A stretch of DNA of 64,000 bases from Sapientia aquatica (GTDB lineage: Bacteria > Pseudomonadota > Gammaproteobacteria > Burkholderiales > Burkholderiaceae_D), in assembly GCF_004358105.1 (NCBI RefSeq), contig NZ_SMYL01000011.1, forward strand, positions 44,961-108,960, given 5' to 3'. Under the pieces are notes generated by a model that was not told the origin of the DNA, searched no databases, and saw only the letters and a list, made by a program, of their open reading frames with translations. The position numbers and the translations under genes were made by a program. Positions 40,606 to 51,477 of the stretch are shown one piece after another. The first letter of the stretch is position 1, and each line of letters starts with the position of its first letter.

Positions 40606-41535
40606 CTAAACACGCAGAGAACCGCGCGCGCCTTGCAGTCCGCCAGTGTGAATAACGGCAATAGAAGTCTGGGGTGCGAAATAGCCGGATTTGACCAGTT
40701 CACGCAGGGCGTAGAAGACTTTGCCAGTGTAGACCGGCTCGATCATGATGGCGCTTTGTTCGCAAAACTGAAGGCAAAATTGCTGCAATGCAAAAGACGA
40801 TTTCGCGTAACCGCCGTGGTGAAAATCAGTCAGCAATTGATAGTTTTGGTAATCTGGATAACCAGCATGCTTCAACAAGCGGGTCACTTCGCCGCGCAAA
40901 TATTCGGCATTTTTTAACACCGCAACGCCGACGACTGTGCTGCGACCTTTCAGCCCGGCCAACAATCCTGCTAAGGTCGCTGCGGTGCCGCACGCGACCA
41001 TAATGACATCGGGCAGCTTGGGCTGCTGCAGTTCTAGTTCGCCCACAATTTCGGCCACACCGCGCAACGCATCGGGGTCGCTACCGCCTTCGGGCAGCCA
41101 ATGGAATTGCTGCAGTCTGCACGAAAAATCGGGCAGCAATTGCTGCCAAAAAAGCGGCTCGGTGCGCAATCGTCGGTAGGATGTCCGATCGACGAATTGC
41201 AGTTGCATGCCTTGTTGACGGCAATCATCTAACGTGGCGCTATTAACACCGCTATCACCACGAATTAAACCAATACTTTGATAACCAAACGCCTGCGCCG
41301 CAAAGGCCGTTGCATGCAAGTGGTTGGACCACATTCCGCCCATCGTTACCAAGGTTGGAGGCGATGGCGAATCGAGCTGCTGAGCAATGCGCAGCAGTGG
41401 ATATTTGAGCTTGCGGAATTTATTTCCAGACACGATCGGATGCAGCAGATCGTCGCGCTTAATCCAAATCGGCATCCCCACTAATTCAGAGTGCTCTAGA
41501 AGTTGCAAAGGCGAAGGTGGCGCGTCAAAAAACAT
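40606..41535 (-). CDS. ACC deaminase / D-cysteine desulfhydrase family PLP enzyme
   Basis: The 309-residue protein of the tryptophan-synthase-beta fold has IKRDDLLHPIVSGNKFRKLKY with the PLP lysine at K39. VTMGGMWSNHLHATA follows, then the glycine-rich phosphate loop region around VACGTAATLAGLLAG. Members act on 1-aminocyclopropane-1-carboxylate or D-cysteine, and sequence alone does not settle which. Its ATG directly abuts the stop of the MFS transporter gene (TAAATG), so they are co-translated. Confidence 0.85.
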   Translation of the reverse strand: MFFDAPPSPLQLLEHSELVGMPIWIKRDDLLHPIVSGNKFRKLKYPLLRIAQQLDSPSPPTLVTMGGMWSNHLHATAFAAQAFGYQSIGLIRGDSGVNSATLDDCRQQGMQLQFVDRTSYRRLRTEPLFWQQLLPDFSCRLQQFHWLPEGGSDPDALRGVAEIVGELELQQPKLPDVIMVACGTAATLAGLLAGLKGRSTVVGVAVLKNAEYLRGEVTRLLKHAGYPDYQNYQLLTDFHHGGYAKSSFALQQFCLQFCEQSAIMIEPVYTGKVFYALRELVKSGYFAPQTSIAVIHTGGLQGARGSLRV

Positions 41536-43095
41536 TTAGCGCAATCGCTTCTGAACTAGCAAGATGACGAGTATCACCACAGCACAAATTCCCTGCCAAC
41601 GAAAAATATCTTCGCACGCCATAAACAAGGCTTGCCGATAGATGTCAATTTGCTCCAGCGTTAACTCTTTTAGTCCATCAATATTGGCCAATACCGCCGC
41701 CATCTTGGCTTTATATTGAGCCCAATGTGGATTGGATACGCTGATGTGTTCCGTCATCGTCGCCACGTGTTTAATCTGCTGGTTCTCTAGCATCACCGCG
41801 CTGACCGACACGGCAAAGGTCGCGCTCAATTGGCGCAAGATATTTTTAGTCTGATAGCCGTGGGCGAAAATTTCCTCGTCCAATTCCGAGAACACCAAAG
41901 CGGCCAGAGGAATCGCCAATAAAATCGTAAACACACTGCGCATCATGGTCAAAATACTGATGTGCATAAAGCTAGCATCCGCTGGCAAGACCGACATACT
42001 GAATCCGTAAATCGACATTGCAATTAGGGCGATGATCATAAACGGGCGCTTGGATTTAATCCGCGCCGAATAATGAAAATAAGCGAGCAACACCATGAGG
42101 CCAAACAACGATGCGATCGTTAAAATCAAGCCTGCCGTCACAAAGCTATAGCCTAAGGTTTTCTCCAAAAAAAGTGGAAAGACAAAGGCATTGGAATTAC
42201 TCAAAAAGTAGTACCAAAAATAAAAAAACAATCCCATCAAATAACTCGCATTACCCAACTCATGCACGCGCAATAAGGATTGCTTATGCTTGGATTGATG
42301 CAGTACAAAATACCAAGCCAGCCCGACACCGATCATGAGCAATAAGGGAATGTGACCAAAGCCAGAAAAATAATTAAAGCGGAATTCGGTGAGCGCCAAT
42401 TCAATCCCGAAAATCCCCAGCATCACCAAGCCAATTGACGCCATCGGCAAATCACTCGGCGCCACATCGTGCACTCGACCGTGCTTGCGTGGCAGCGCCA
42501 AGCCAATAAAGGTAATCGCTAACAAAGCCAGTGGAATCGGCAGCCAAAAAATCGCCTGCCATCCAAACGCTTCGATGGATTTACCTGCTAAGAATGGCGC
42601 TAAGGCCGAGGGCCCGAACACGCCCAATAAAAATATCCGCACCGCCAACACGCGCCGCTTGGCCGGGATTTGAGTCTGCAATAACACGCGCGTGGTGGTA
42701 AATAGCGCGCCGCCACCGACGCCTTGCAACAAGCGTGTAAAGCCCAATTGCCACACATTGGTGGTCAACGTACAGGCCACGCCAGCGGCCACAAACAAAA
42801 TTAACGAACCTATCAAAAAGCGGCGATAACCCCACAAGCGCACCCAATGACCTTGGGTGAAAATCATGCAAATCGCGGTTACCGCATAGGCCAAAGCGAT
42901 CATGCTGTATTCAAACTGACTGGCATGTATACCGGCTTGAATCGGATTGGCGGAGAAGACGAAGAGCTGGTTTTCGAGCAATTCAACCGATACCGCGAGC
43001 GCAATACCGAGCATGAGCAGCATACCGGGTTCGGCGATTTTTTCGTGACCGGGGATGACTAGATTGGCTTCAGGTTGGCTCACAGAAGCTCCCAC
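41536..43095 (-). CDS. MFS transporter, DHA2 (14-TM) type
   Basis: The 519-residue membrane protein has about 14 hydrophobic segments, starting at MLLMLGIALAVSVELLENQLFVF. It has RLLQGVGGGALFTTTRVLL, the motif C-like region of drug/proton antiporters of the EmrB/QacA group. The substrate is unknown. It is followed without a gap by the ACC-deaminase-like gene and lies 21 bases after xni, so the three form one transcription unit. Confidence 0.88.
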   Translation of the reverse strand: MGASVSQPEANLVIPGHEKIAEPGMLLMLGIALAVSVELLENQLFVFSANPIQAGIHASQFEYSMIALAYAVTAICMIFTQGHWVRLWGYRRFLIGSLILFVAAGVACTLTTNVWQLGFTRLLQGVGGGALFTTTRVLLQTQIPAKRRVLAVRIFLLGVFGPSALAPFLAGKSIEAFGWQAIFWLPIPLALLAITFIGLALPRKHGRVHDVAPSDLPMASIGLVMLGIFGIELALTEFRFNYFSGFGHIPLLLMIGVGLAWYFVLHQSKHKQSLLRVHELGNASYLMGLFFYFWYYFLSNSNAFVFPLFLEKTLGYSFVTAGLILTIASLFGLMVLLAYFHYSARIKSKRPFMIIALIAMSIYGFSMSVLPADASFMHISILTMMRSVFTILLAIPLAALVFSELDEEIFAHGYQTKNILRQLSATFAVSVSAVMLENQQIKHVATMTEHISVSNPHWAQYKAKMAAVLANIDGLKELTLEQIDIYRQALFMACEDIFRWQGICAVVILVILLVQKRLR

Positions 43096-43116
43096 ATTGA
43101 AACCGGCAAAACTAGC

Positions 43117-43911
43117 TTAAAAGCGCTCATGTTCCCCGTCCTGCGGTAACGCTAAGGTGTTCCACGTAATGCCTAATGGCACATCCGCTTTGAGCGTCAC
43201 TAATTGACGCGACATCGCTAGAACAGCGGCGTCTTTGCGTAAGTTTTCGCCCAGGGTATTTTTAAGAATTCCGGCACCCGCCATGATGGCTTCAATCGAG
43301 CCATAACTTTGCAATAATTTGGCGGCTGTTTTCATGCCCACTTTGCTCACACCGGGAATGCCATCGACAGCGTCGCCCATCAAGGCTAGAAGTTCTGCAA
43401 GCTGCTCGGGCGGTACACCGAATTTATTTTTCACCCAAGCGCTGTCGTGCCATTCGTTTTTAAAATGGTCCCAAACTAACGCGCCTTGCGCTATCAAGAC
43501 ATGCAAATCCTTATCGGTCGAGACCACAATCGCTTCGCCACGCCCTTGCGCCAACCAACGCAAAATCACCGTTGCAATCACATCGTCGGCTTCGACTTCT
43601 GGAATACACAGCACGTGGATACCAGCTTGATTTAAATCGGAATAGAGCTTGCTTAAGGACTGCCGCAGTGCATCCGGCATCGGTGAGCGATGTTCGCGAT
43701 AACGTTCGTATAAATCGTGTCGCCATGTTCTACCGCCAAAGTCAAACGCCGCCGCCATGTGCGTGGGCGCGTGTTCGTGCCGCAATTTGTGAAAGGCGGC
43801 TAGGGAAAAGCGCATCGCCGTTTCAGCTTTTTCGAGCGAATCCGGCTCGGGGCTAGCTTCGTAAATCCGCCGCACGATGTTTAATCCGTCTATAGCTAGG
43901 AGTTTGCCCAT
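43117..43911 (-). CDS. xni: 5'-3' exonuclease / flap endonuclease Xni-like
   Basis: The 264-residue protein of the Pol I N-terminal nuclease family has MGKLLAIDGLNIVRRIYEA. Acidic motif EVEADDVIAT and STDKDLHVLI follow. The helix-hairpin-helix region is GDAVDGIPGVSKVGMKTAAKLL. Length and domain order match E. coli Xni (ExoIX). It is the first gene of the xni-MFS-ACC deaminase unit. Confidence 0.9.
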   Translation of the reverse strand: MGKLLAIDGLNIVRRIYEASPEPDSLEKAETAMRFSLAAFHKLRHEHAPTHMAAAFDFGGRTWRHDLYERYREHRSPMPDALRQSLSKLYSDLNQAGIHVLCIPEVEADDVIATVILRWLAQGRGEAIVVSTDKDLHVLIAQGALVWDHFKNEWHDSAWVKNKFGVPPEQLAELLALMGDAVDGIPGVSKVGMKTAAKLLQSYGSIEAIMAGAGILKNTLGENLRKDAAVLAMSRQLVTLKADVPLGITWNTLALPQDGEHERF

Positions 43912-44177
43912 GTTGTTGTTTTAATGGAATTAAGGGGAAGCGATGCTTGTTTTGGAGGGTCGTTTTGGGCACTTATTATACTGAGTGCCGTGGGTTGGTG
44001 AATTATTGGACGTTGATTAGTTATTCGTTCAGCCGCCAAGCTTCCCAATTTCAACAACTCACAATGCCCGAACTCAGCTCAGTTCGTTTAAATGCTTATT
44101 GTCGCGCGATAACAACCTCACGCCCCGGTGTTGCCAAGATATAATATTTCTACTCAGAACAATTCTCGGAATCAACC

Positions 44178-44660
44178 ATGACTCGCCGCTATTCAGACAT
44201 GAATCAACACGATGCGCTGTACAAAATTGCTCGCTCTTATCCGGGCGGTTTGGATGCTTTAGCGGAGAAAATGGACATTTCTACCAACGTGTTACGCAAC
44301 AAATTGGCGCCGCATATCGAAAGTCATTACCCATCGTTTGAAGAACTCTCCACCATCGTTGAGCTGTGCGCAGAAGCTGGCGTGAAAGATGCCTTAATGC
44401 CGTTGCACGCATTATTAAGTCGGCATGGCATGGCGGCCTTCATTATTCCTGAGCCTGAGCACATCACCGACGATGATTTGTCCCAAACCGTGTGTCGCGT
44501 AATGAGTCAAGTTGGCGGCGTGGCTGAAGCGGTCTCGTCGGCGTTGTTGGATGGCGTCATTACTGACGTGGAAGCCGATTTGATTGAACGGGAATTTCAG
44601 GGCGCATTAACGGCGTTAGGTGAATGGCGCGCTCGGATTCGCGCTCGTGGCGGACGATAA
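44178..44660 (+). CDS. Phage CII-type (Phage_CP76) regulatory protein
   Basis: The 160-residue protein has DALYKIARSYPGGLDALAEKMDISTNVLRNKLAPHIESHYPSFEELSTIVELC, a helix-turn-helix arrangement matching phage P2-like CII regulators (CP76 family). No other phage gene lies nearby, so it looks like a chromosomal, perhaps domesticated, regulator. A perfect TATAAT at 44140-44145 may be its -10 box. The ATG at 44178 is used; an in-frame ATG at 44199 (MNQHDAL) is also possible. Confidence 0.78.
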   Translation: MTRRYSDMNQHDALYKIARSYPGGLDALAEKMDISTNVLRNKLAPHIESHYPSFEELSTIVELCAEAGVKDALMPLHALLSRHGMAAFIIPEPEHITDDDLSQTVCRVMSQVGGVAEAVSSALLDGVITDVEADLIEREFQGALTALGEWRARIRARGGR

Positions 44661-44815
44661 TTCGCTGCCCATTTCTCGGTAATTTCCCGTTCCGATCACC
44701 ATTTCTTTTTTTGCCGGAAAGCCTAGACTAATGCTCTGTTGCAACCTTACGCAACATAAACATTGAAATTGATTTTTTACTTAACGCAAGAAAAACACAA
44801 TCAGGGAAGTGAATC

Positions 44816-45709
44816 ATGCCTAAAAAATTTGCCGGAGCGATGTTGGTGCTGCTCGCCTTTATCGCACTCCTTACACTTAAAAATACCTTTGTAGCATCGG
44901 TTTCCGCCAACCACGTCGGCGTGCAGTTTAACCGTATTGACGGACGGGTCGAATCGATTCCTCTGACCAGCGGTTGGCATTTGATCGGAATCGGGACTTC
45001 GGTGGTCGAGTTCCCCACTTTTACTCAAACCTATACGTGGACTAAATCGCCACACGAAGGCGCGCCGATTGATGAATCGATGAATTTCCAAGTCGCATCT
45101 GGCGTGGTCATTAACGCGGATTTAAGCATTTCGTACAGCATTGATCCGAGCAAAGCACCGACGCTGTATCAAAAATACAAACGCGGCTACGAGGAAATTA
45201 CGACTCAAATTATTCGCAACGAAATCCGTAATTCGCTCAATATTTATGGGACCGAATTTGATCCAGAAGGCTTGCTCTCTGGTGGCAAAATCAAGTTAGC
45301 CGAGGAAGTTCGTAGGAAAATTAACGAGGACTTAAACCCCTTCGGTATTATGGTGGAGCAATTTGGTTTCGTGAATGAATTGCGCTTGCCAGCGAATATT
45401 CAGAATGCGATCAACGCCAAAATTCAGGCCAACCAAGAAGCCCTAAAATCCGAAGCGATGCTGCGGAAAAATTTAGCGGATGCGGCCAATGAAGTCGCGA
45501 TTGCTAAAGGTCACGCCAACGCAAAAATCGCCGAAGCCGAAGGCGATGCGCGCGCTTTAGCCGTGTTAGGTGAATCGATTAAACTCTACGGCGCCGAAGC
45601 CGCGCGAGTTAAAAATCAAACCTTGTGGATACAGAAGTGGGACGGCAAATTACCGACCACCAATGCCGGTAGCAACACCACGTTAATGATGGGAATTGGC
45701 GAAAAATAA
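44816..45709 (+). CDS. SPFH/Band 7 (prohibitin-like) membrane protein
   Basis: The 297-residue protein has one N-terminal membrane helix (AGAMLVLLAFIALLTL). An SPFH domain follows (NHVGVQFNRIDGRVESIPLTSGWH; FGIMVEQFGFVNELRLP). The C-terminal half is Ala/Glu-rich coiled coil (KIAEAEGDARALAVLGES). Such proteins form membrane microdomain scaffolds and interact with FtsH-type proteases. It appears to be monocistronic with its own terminator. Confidence 0.9.
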   Translation: MPKKFAGAMLVLLAFIALLTLKNTFVASVSANHVGVQFNRIDGRVESIPLTSGWHLIGIGTSVVEFPTFTQTYTWTKSPHEGAPIDESMNFQVASGVVINADLSISYSIDPSKAPTLYQKYKRGYEEITTQIIRNEIRNSLNIYGTEFDPEGLLSGGKIKLAEEVRRKINEDLNPFGIMVEQFGFVNELRLPANIQNAINAKIQANQEALKSEAMLRKNLADAANEVAIAKGHANAKIAEAEGDARALAVLGESIKLYGAEAARVKNQTLWIQKWDGKLPTTNAGSNTTLMMGIGEK

Positions 45710-45738
45710 TTGACCCGCTTAGCGTGTCACGGAGTACA

Positions 45739-45772
45739 GAAAAGGGTTCGGCATCGTCCGCGCCCTTTTTTT
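45739..45772 (+). terminator. Intrinsic terminator after the SPFH gene
   Basis: GAAAAGGG pairs with CCCTTTTTT and CGG with CCG inside, giving an interrupted stem with a long T tail. Confidence 0.75.
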
Positions 45773-45833
45773 ATTTCCCCTATAATTCACGCTTACTTAA
45801 ACCGCAGTTCACATTTCTCCGATCAATCTTTGA

Positions 45834-46967
<1,134 letters not shown>

Positions 46968-47004
46968 TGAATTCCGGTTTTGAACGGAACCACACGGTTA
47001 GGCA

Positions 47005-47046
47005 TAAAAAAAGCGGAAGGTCTGTGATGACTTTCCGCTTTTTTAA
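47005..47046. terminator. Bidirectional intrinsic terminator
   Basis: AAAAAAAGCGGAAGG pairs with CTTTCCGCTTTTTT (one offset) with T and A runs on both sides. It lies between the convergent frmA and dsbD genes. Confidence 0.9.
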
Positions 47047-47060
47047 TTATTGGGACTAAC

Positions 47061-48821
47061 TTACTTAGCGCCGACAAAACGCTCTAGCGACGCGGCAAAT
47101 TTATCGGCATTTTCAAAACCAATTACGCGTCCCGATTCAACCGAATCCAAACCAAAGAAAATCATTCCTGGCGGACCAAATAAACTAAACCGTTTTAACA
47201 ACACTTTATCGTCGTCGCTATTAGCGGTGACATCGGCTTGCAATAACACCAGCGTGTCTAACTTCGCTTTAATGCGCGCATCGGTGAAGGTGAATTTTTC
47301 CATCTCCTTGCAGGACACACACCAGTCAGCATAGAAATCTAACATCACCGGCTTGCCTTGCGCCTTTGCTTTGGCCAACGCAGCGTCGAGTTCGGCAGTC
47401 GATTTAATTCGGACAAATTCCACCCGCTGACTGTCACCATGACCGGTTAAATGCGCGAACGGGGCAAACACCTCTCTACCGCCAGTCGTGAGTCCGATGA
47501 ATTCAACCAGACCCAAGGCGCACAGCGCTAAGGCAATTACTTTTACCACCAAACTGCCGCTGCGGATTAAAAACACGCCGTAACCAACCAACAAAATCGA
47601 CCAGCCTAACATCACCAACCATGTCGGCATAACGGGACTAACCAGCCACAAGGCCATTCCCAGCATCATCACACCAAACAACTGCTTGACCGATTCCATC
47701 CAACGCCCAGCGCGCGGTAATAAACTCCCCGCTGATAATCCAACCAAAATCAATGGAACACTCATCCCCATGGCCATCGAGAATAAGGCCGCACCACCAA
47801 CGAGCACATTGCGCGTTTGGCTGATATATAACAGCGCACTGGCCAAGGGCGCAGCAACACATGGGCCAACGATTAGGGCGGAGATCGCGCCCATCACAAA
47901 AACGCCCAACAGCTTGCCGGCCTTTTGCTGATCGGACACCTGCGATAACTTGCTCTGCAATGCGGCTGGCACTTGCAAGTGATAGACGTTAAACATGGAC
48001 AGCGACAATCCCACCATCAGCAAACCAAACGCGCCCAGCACCCAAGGATTTTGCAACGCTGCTGCTAAACCTTCACCCAACAACCCTGCTGCCACGCCCA
48101 GCGCGGTGTACACGAGCGCCATTCCAAAGGAATAACTAAGCGACAAAATCAATCCGCGATGCCGCCCGACGGACGCACCTTCACCCACAATAATGGACGA
48201 CAGGATAGGCACCATCGGTAAGACGCAAGGGGTAAACGCCAAACCTAAGCCCAGCAATAAAAACAGCGGCATGATTAAGATTAATCTGCCGCTTTGGAGT
48301 GAGTTTTTTAGCTTACTCGATTCGTCGTTCTCGGCAGTACTCGGAGGCTTATCCCCAATAACAAAGTTCTTGCTGTCAAACTTTTGCTGCGAGTCCATCG
48401 GCGCATAGCATAAGCCTTTATCCGAGCATCCTTGCGCGCGTGATTTGATCGTGAAGGTCGCTTGCGTCTTATCTAGCGCCTTCACGGGAATCTGGACGAC
48501 AACGGTGCTGCGGTATGTTTCGACGTTCTTTTGAAAAGTCTCATCAAAATGAACTTGACCGGCGGGGATGATCGGCTGACCAAGCGTCGCGCCAAGGGCT
48601 TCAAACTTAAAGCGCTCGCGGTACATGTAATAACCGTCTGCGATCACATAAGTTACGGTGATGGTGTCGGGCGCAACTTGTTGGCTGCTGAATTGAAAAG
48701 CCTGCTCTGGTTCCAGAAAATCCGTTTCGGCGAAACTCGCGCCAAACGTGAACAGCAACGCCAATCCAAGTACCCATTGGCCGAACAAAGATTTGAGTTG
48801 TAATGACTGTCGATGAAACAT
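47061..48821 (-). CDS. dsbD: Thiol:disulfide interchange protein DsbD
   Basis: DsbD moves reducing power from cytoplasmic thioredoxin to periplasmic substrates. The 586-residue protein has a signal peptide and an N-terminal DsbD-alpha domain with paired Cys (GCSDKGLCYAPM). The multi-helix membrane domain has Cys in FTPCVLPM and GPCVAAPL. The C-terminal thioredoxin domain has DFYADWCVSCKEME. All three Cys pairs are present. It follows rplQ across a terminator, a neighbourhood common in Burkholderiales. Confidence 0.96.
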   Translation of the reverse strand: MFHRQSLQLKSLFGQWVLGLALLFTFGASFAETDFLEPEQAFQFSSQQVAPDTITVTYVIADGYYMYRERFKFEALGATLGQPIIPAGQVHFDETFQKNVETYRSTVVVQIPVKALDKTQATFTIKSRAQGCSDKGLCYAPMDSQQKFDSKNFVIGDKPPSTAENDESSKLKNSLQSGRLILIMPLFLLLGLGLAFTPCVLPMVPILSSIIVGEGASVGRHRGLILSLSYSFGMALVYTALGVAAGLLGEGLAAALQNPWVLGAFGLLMVGLSLSMFNVYHLQVPAALQSKLSQVSDQQKAGKLLGVFVMGAISALIVGPCVAAPLASALLYISQTRNVLVGGAALFSMAMGMSVPLILVGLSAGSLLPRAGRWMESVKQLFGVMMLGMALWLVSPVMPTWLVMLGWSILLVGYGVFLIRSGSLVVKVIALALCALGLVEFIGLTTGGREVFAPFAHLTGHGDSQRVEFVRIKSTAELDAALAKAKAQGKPVMLDFYADWCVSCKEMEKFTFTDARIKAKLDTLVLLQADVTANSDDDKVLLKRFSLFGPPGMIFFGLDSVESGRVIGFENADKFAASLERFVGAK

Positions 48822-48875
48822 GTTTCAATTGCTTTCAGGTAATAAACCACACTATGCTACCACAAACCGTCAGAC

Positions 48876-48908
48876 CAAAAAAAAGCCAGGGCAGCCCTGG
48901 CTTTTTTC
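48876..48908 (-). terminator. Intrinsic terminator after rplQ
   Basis: AAAAAAGCCAGGG and CCCTGGCTTTTTT form a strong stem with a 3-nt loop and T run, 34 bases past the rplQ stop. It marks the end of the ribosomal superoperon. Confidence 0.9.
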
Positions 48909-48941
48909 TTCTAGCAGAAAGGTTTCTACTGTTTGCAGAAA

Positions 48942-49337
48942 TTATTCTACTGTTGCTACTTCAGCGCTTTCGCTGACTTCTGGACGATCAACCAATTCAA
49001 CAAAAGCCATCGGTGCATTGTCGCCAACACGGAAACCCATTTTCAAAATACGCAGGTAGCCGCCGTTACGTGCTGCGTAACGTGGGCCTAATTCGGTGAA
49101 CAACTTAGTAACCATTTCGCGGTCGCGCAAGCGAGCAAACGCTAAACGACGGTTCGCCAATGTATCTGTTTTACCCAATGTCAAAATTGGTTCTACAACG
49201 CGGCGCAACTCTTTCGCCTTTGGTACTGTAGTTTTGATTGCTTCATGACGCAGGATTGAAACTGTCATGTTGCGCAACATCGCTAAACGATGTGAAGAAG
49301 TGCGGTTTAATTTACGTAGGCCGTGACGATGACGCAT
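48942..49337 (-). CDS. rplQ: 50S ribosomal protein L17
   Basis: The 131-residue protein [20 protein letters not shown]... matches L17 throughout ([48 protein letters not shown]), with a short acidic tail. It is the last gene of the alpha operon. A 194-base gap containing a terminator separates it from rpoA, so it may have its own promoter. Confidence 0.98.
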   Translation of the reverse strand: MRHRHGLRKLNRTSSHRLAMLRNMTVSILRHEAIKTTVPKAKELRRVVEPILTLGKTDTLANRRLAFARLRDREMVTKLFTELGPRYAARNGGYLRILKMGFRVGDNAPMAFVELVDRPEVSESAEVATVE

Positions 49338-49495
49338 GATATTTCCTTTTAAAATTTTAAAATTAGTCCAGCTCTTCTATCACCTCAACATAGGGTGCGG
49401 GCCGGTACTGGTACTGATTGAACTACTGACTGTGAACTGCTTTAGTTACTGCTCGAATTGCTACTATATTTGCTACTTAATTTACTGCCTAAAAA

Positions 49496-49528
49496 ATAAG
49501 AGTCAGTGCAGACACTGACTCTTATTCA
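49496..49528 (-). terminator. Intrinsic terminator directly after rpoA
   Basis: On the minus strand AATAAGAGTCAGTG and CACTGACTCTTATT form a 14-bp stem with a 4-nt loop followed by TTTTTT. It starts a few bases past the rpoA stop and precedes rplQ. Confidence 0.85.
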
Positions 49529-49531
49529 TTA

Positions 49532-50509
49532 TTACTTCTCTAAACCAGCCGGCGGCCAGTTTTCTAATTTCATACCGAGTGACAAACCACGCGAAGCCAA
49601 CACTTCTTTGATCTCGTTGAGTGATTTACGACCCAAGTTCGGCGTTTTCAACAATTCATTTTCTGTACGTTGGATCAAATCACCAATGTAGTAAATGTTT
49701 TCTGCTTTGAGGCAGTTTGCTGAACGAACTGTTAATTCCAAATCATCGACTGGACGCAACAAGATCGGATCAACCATCGGTGCACGTGATGGTGCTTCAG
49801 CAGCGGCTTCAGTGCCTTCCAATGCAGCGAACACATTCAACTGATCCACCAACACACGAGCTGATTGACGAATTGCTTCTTCAGGAGTGATAACACCGTT
49901 TGTTTCGATGTTAATGATCAGCTTATCCAAATCAGTACGTTGTTCCACACGAGCGGACTCTACTGAGTACGAAACGCGGCGCACTGGCGAGAATGAAGCG
50001 TCCAAGATGATGCGGCCGATTGTACGGTTAGCATCTTCGGACAAGCGACGTACGTTACCTGGAACGTAGCCACGGCCTTTTTCTACCTTGATCTGCATGT
50101 CTAACTTGCCGCCAGCGGTCAAATTAGCAATCACGTGATCTGGATTAATCAGTTCAACATCGTGCGGCAAATCGATGTCAGACGCCAAAACTGGGCCTTC
50201 GCCATCTTTTTTCAATGTCAGAGTAACTTCATCACGGTTGTGCAACTTGAATACGATGCCCTTCAAGTTCAACAGGATATCAACGATATCTTCTTGCACG
50301 CCGTCCAATGTGGAGTATTCGTGAACAACACCAGCGATAGTAACTTCGGTAGCTGCATAACCAGTCATGGATGACAACAGTACGCGGCGCAATGCGTTGC
50401 CTAAAGTGTGGCCATAGCCACGCTCAAACGGTTCCATCACAACTTTAGCGTGACCCGCTGCAAGCATTTCTACATCGATAATACGTGGTTTTAACAAGCT
50501 ATTTTGCAT
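49532..50509 (-). CDS. rpoA: RNA polymerase alpha subunit
   Basis: Alpha dimerises to nucleate RNA polymerase assembly. The 325-residue protein has the N-terminal assembly domain ([31 protein letters not shown]). A flexible linker leads to the alpha-CTD ([38 protein letters not shown]), which contacts UP elements and activators. Length is normal for betaproteobacteria. It lies between rpsD and rplQ, each gap carrying a terminator-like hairpin. Confidence 0.98.
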   Translation of the reverse strand: MQNSLLKPRIIDVEMLAAGHAKVVMEPFERGYGHTLGNALRRVLLSSMTGYAATEVTIAGVVHEYSTLDGVQEDIVDILLNLKGIVFKLHNRDEVTLTLKKDGEGPVLASDIDLPHDVELINPDHVIANLTAGGKLDMQIKVEKGRGYVPGNVRRLSEDANRTIGRIILDASFSPVRRVSYSVESARVEQRTDLDKLIINIETNGVITPEEAIRQSARVLVDQLNVFAALEGTEAAAEAPSRAPMVDPILLRPVDDLELTVRSANCLKAENIYYIGDLIQRTENELLKTPNLGRKSLNEIKEVLASRGLSLGMKLENWPPAGLEK

Positions 50510-50571
50510 GAAATGTCCTTTTCAATACCCTCGGCTCATTACACCGATAAGGCTGATGGCATGTCGAAAAA

Positions 50572-50606
50572 AGCCCTTTGCTTATTATTTAATAATGCAA
50601 AGGGCT
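50572..50606 (-). terminator. Terminator-like hairpin between rpsD and rpoA
   Basis: AGCCCTTTGC pairs with GCAAAGGGCT (10 bp, 15-nt AT-rich loop) and on the minus strand is followed by TTTTTT. It lies 16 bases after the rpsD stop, so it may attenuate rpoA expression. Confidence 0.75.
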
Positions 50607-50621
50607 ACGGAAAAACTAGAA

Positions 50622-51245
50622 TTAACGTGAATACAATTCAACGATTAATGATTCATTGACGTCGGCAGCGATATCGCTACGATCTGGAGCGGACTTGAAA
50701 ACACCTTCCATTTTCTTAGCATCAACGGAAACCCATGAAGGCATACCGATTTGTTCTGCTAAGGATAATGCTTCAACGATACGAACTTGTTTTTTGGATT
50801 TCTCGCGAACCGCTACAACGTCACCAGCTTTAACTTGGTAAGAAGCGATATTCACAACGATCGAGTTAACGGTGAACGCTTTGTGGCTAACTAATTGACG
50901 AGCTTCTGCGCGTGTTGAGCCAAAACCCATACGATAAGCTACGTTATCGAGACGGCATTCCAACAATTTCAACAGCGTTTCACCTGTGTTACCTTTGCGG
51001 CGATCAGCTTCTGCAAAGTAACGACGGAACTGACGCTCTAATACGCCGTACATACGTTTAACTTTTTGCTTTTCACGCAATTGATTACCGAAGTCTGAAG
51101 TACGTGCACCTGATTTAGCACCGTGCTGACCTGGTTTTACATCTAATTTGCATTTTGAATCTAAAGAGCGACGAGCGCTTTTCAAGAAGAGGTCAGTGCC
51201 TTCGCGGCGTGACAATTTTGCTTTTGGACCAATATAACGTGCCAC
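50622..51245 (-). CDS. rpsD: 30S ribosomal protein S4
   Basis: The 207-residue primary 16S rRNA binder starts [21 protein letters not shown]. It has the S4 RNA-binding domain ([22 protein letters not shown]). In E. coli S4 represses the alpha operon translationally. Here a 232-base gap before it and a terminator after it suggest it is a separate control unit. Confidence 0.98.
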   Translation of the reverse strand: MARYIGPKAKLSRREGTDLFLKSARRSLDSKCKLDVKPGQHGAKSGARTSDFGNQLREKQKVKRMYGVLERQFRRYFAEADRRKGNTGETLLKLLECRLDNVAYRMGFGSTRAEARQLVSHKAFTVNSIVVNIASYQVKAGDVVAVREKSKKQVRIVEALSLAEQIGMPSWVSVDAKKMEGVFKSAPDRSDIAADVNESLIVELYSR

Positions 51246-51334
51246 AATAATTCCTTTAATAAATGACGCTGGACAGACGATTCTGCAGCGCTAGTTTGGA
51301 CTACCTGCTTCCAAACGGTGGGCTTAACAACAAA

Positions 51335-51356
51335 ACCCGCTAAAAACGAAGCGGGT
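51335..51356 (-). terminator. Terminator-like hairpin between rpsK and rpsD
   Basis: ACCCGCT pairs with AGCGGGT (7 bp, 8-nt loop), followed on the minus strand by TTTGTTGTT. It lies in a 232-base gap with no gene and could attenuate or terminate rpsM-rpsK transcripts. Confidence 0.5.
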
Positions 51357-51477
51357 CGTATTCTAGCTTTTTTAGGGCCAGAAAGATAGTGCAGATTTCA
51401 GAAGAGCTCTACTGACAACAAAGGCCGAACTCGTTGCTCGACCTTTATTACAAGCAGAAATCAACTACGACAACGTA

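Noticed and set aside
44178..44660. Prophage remnant
   Set aside because: Only the CII-like gene is present; no integrase, capsid, lysis or attachment-site repeats were seen around it.
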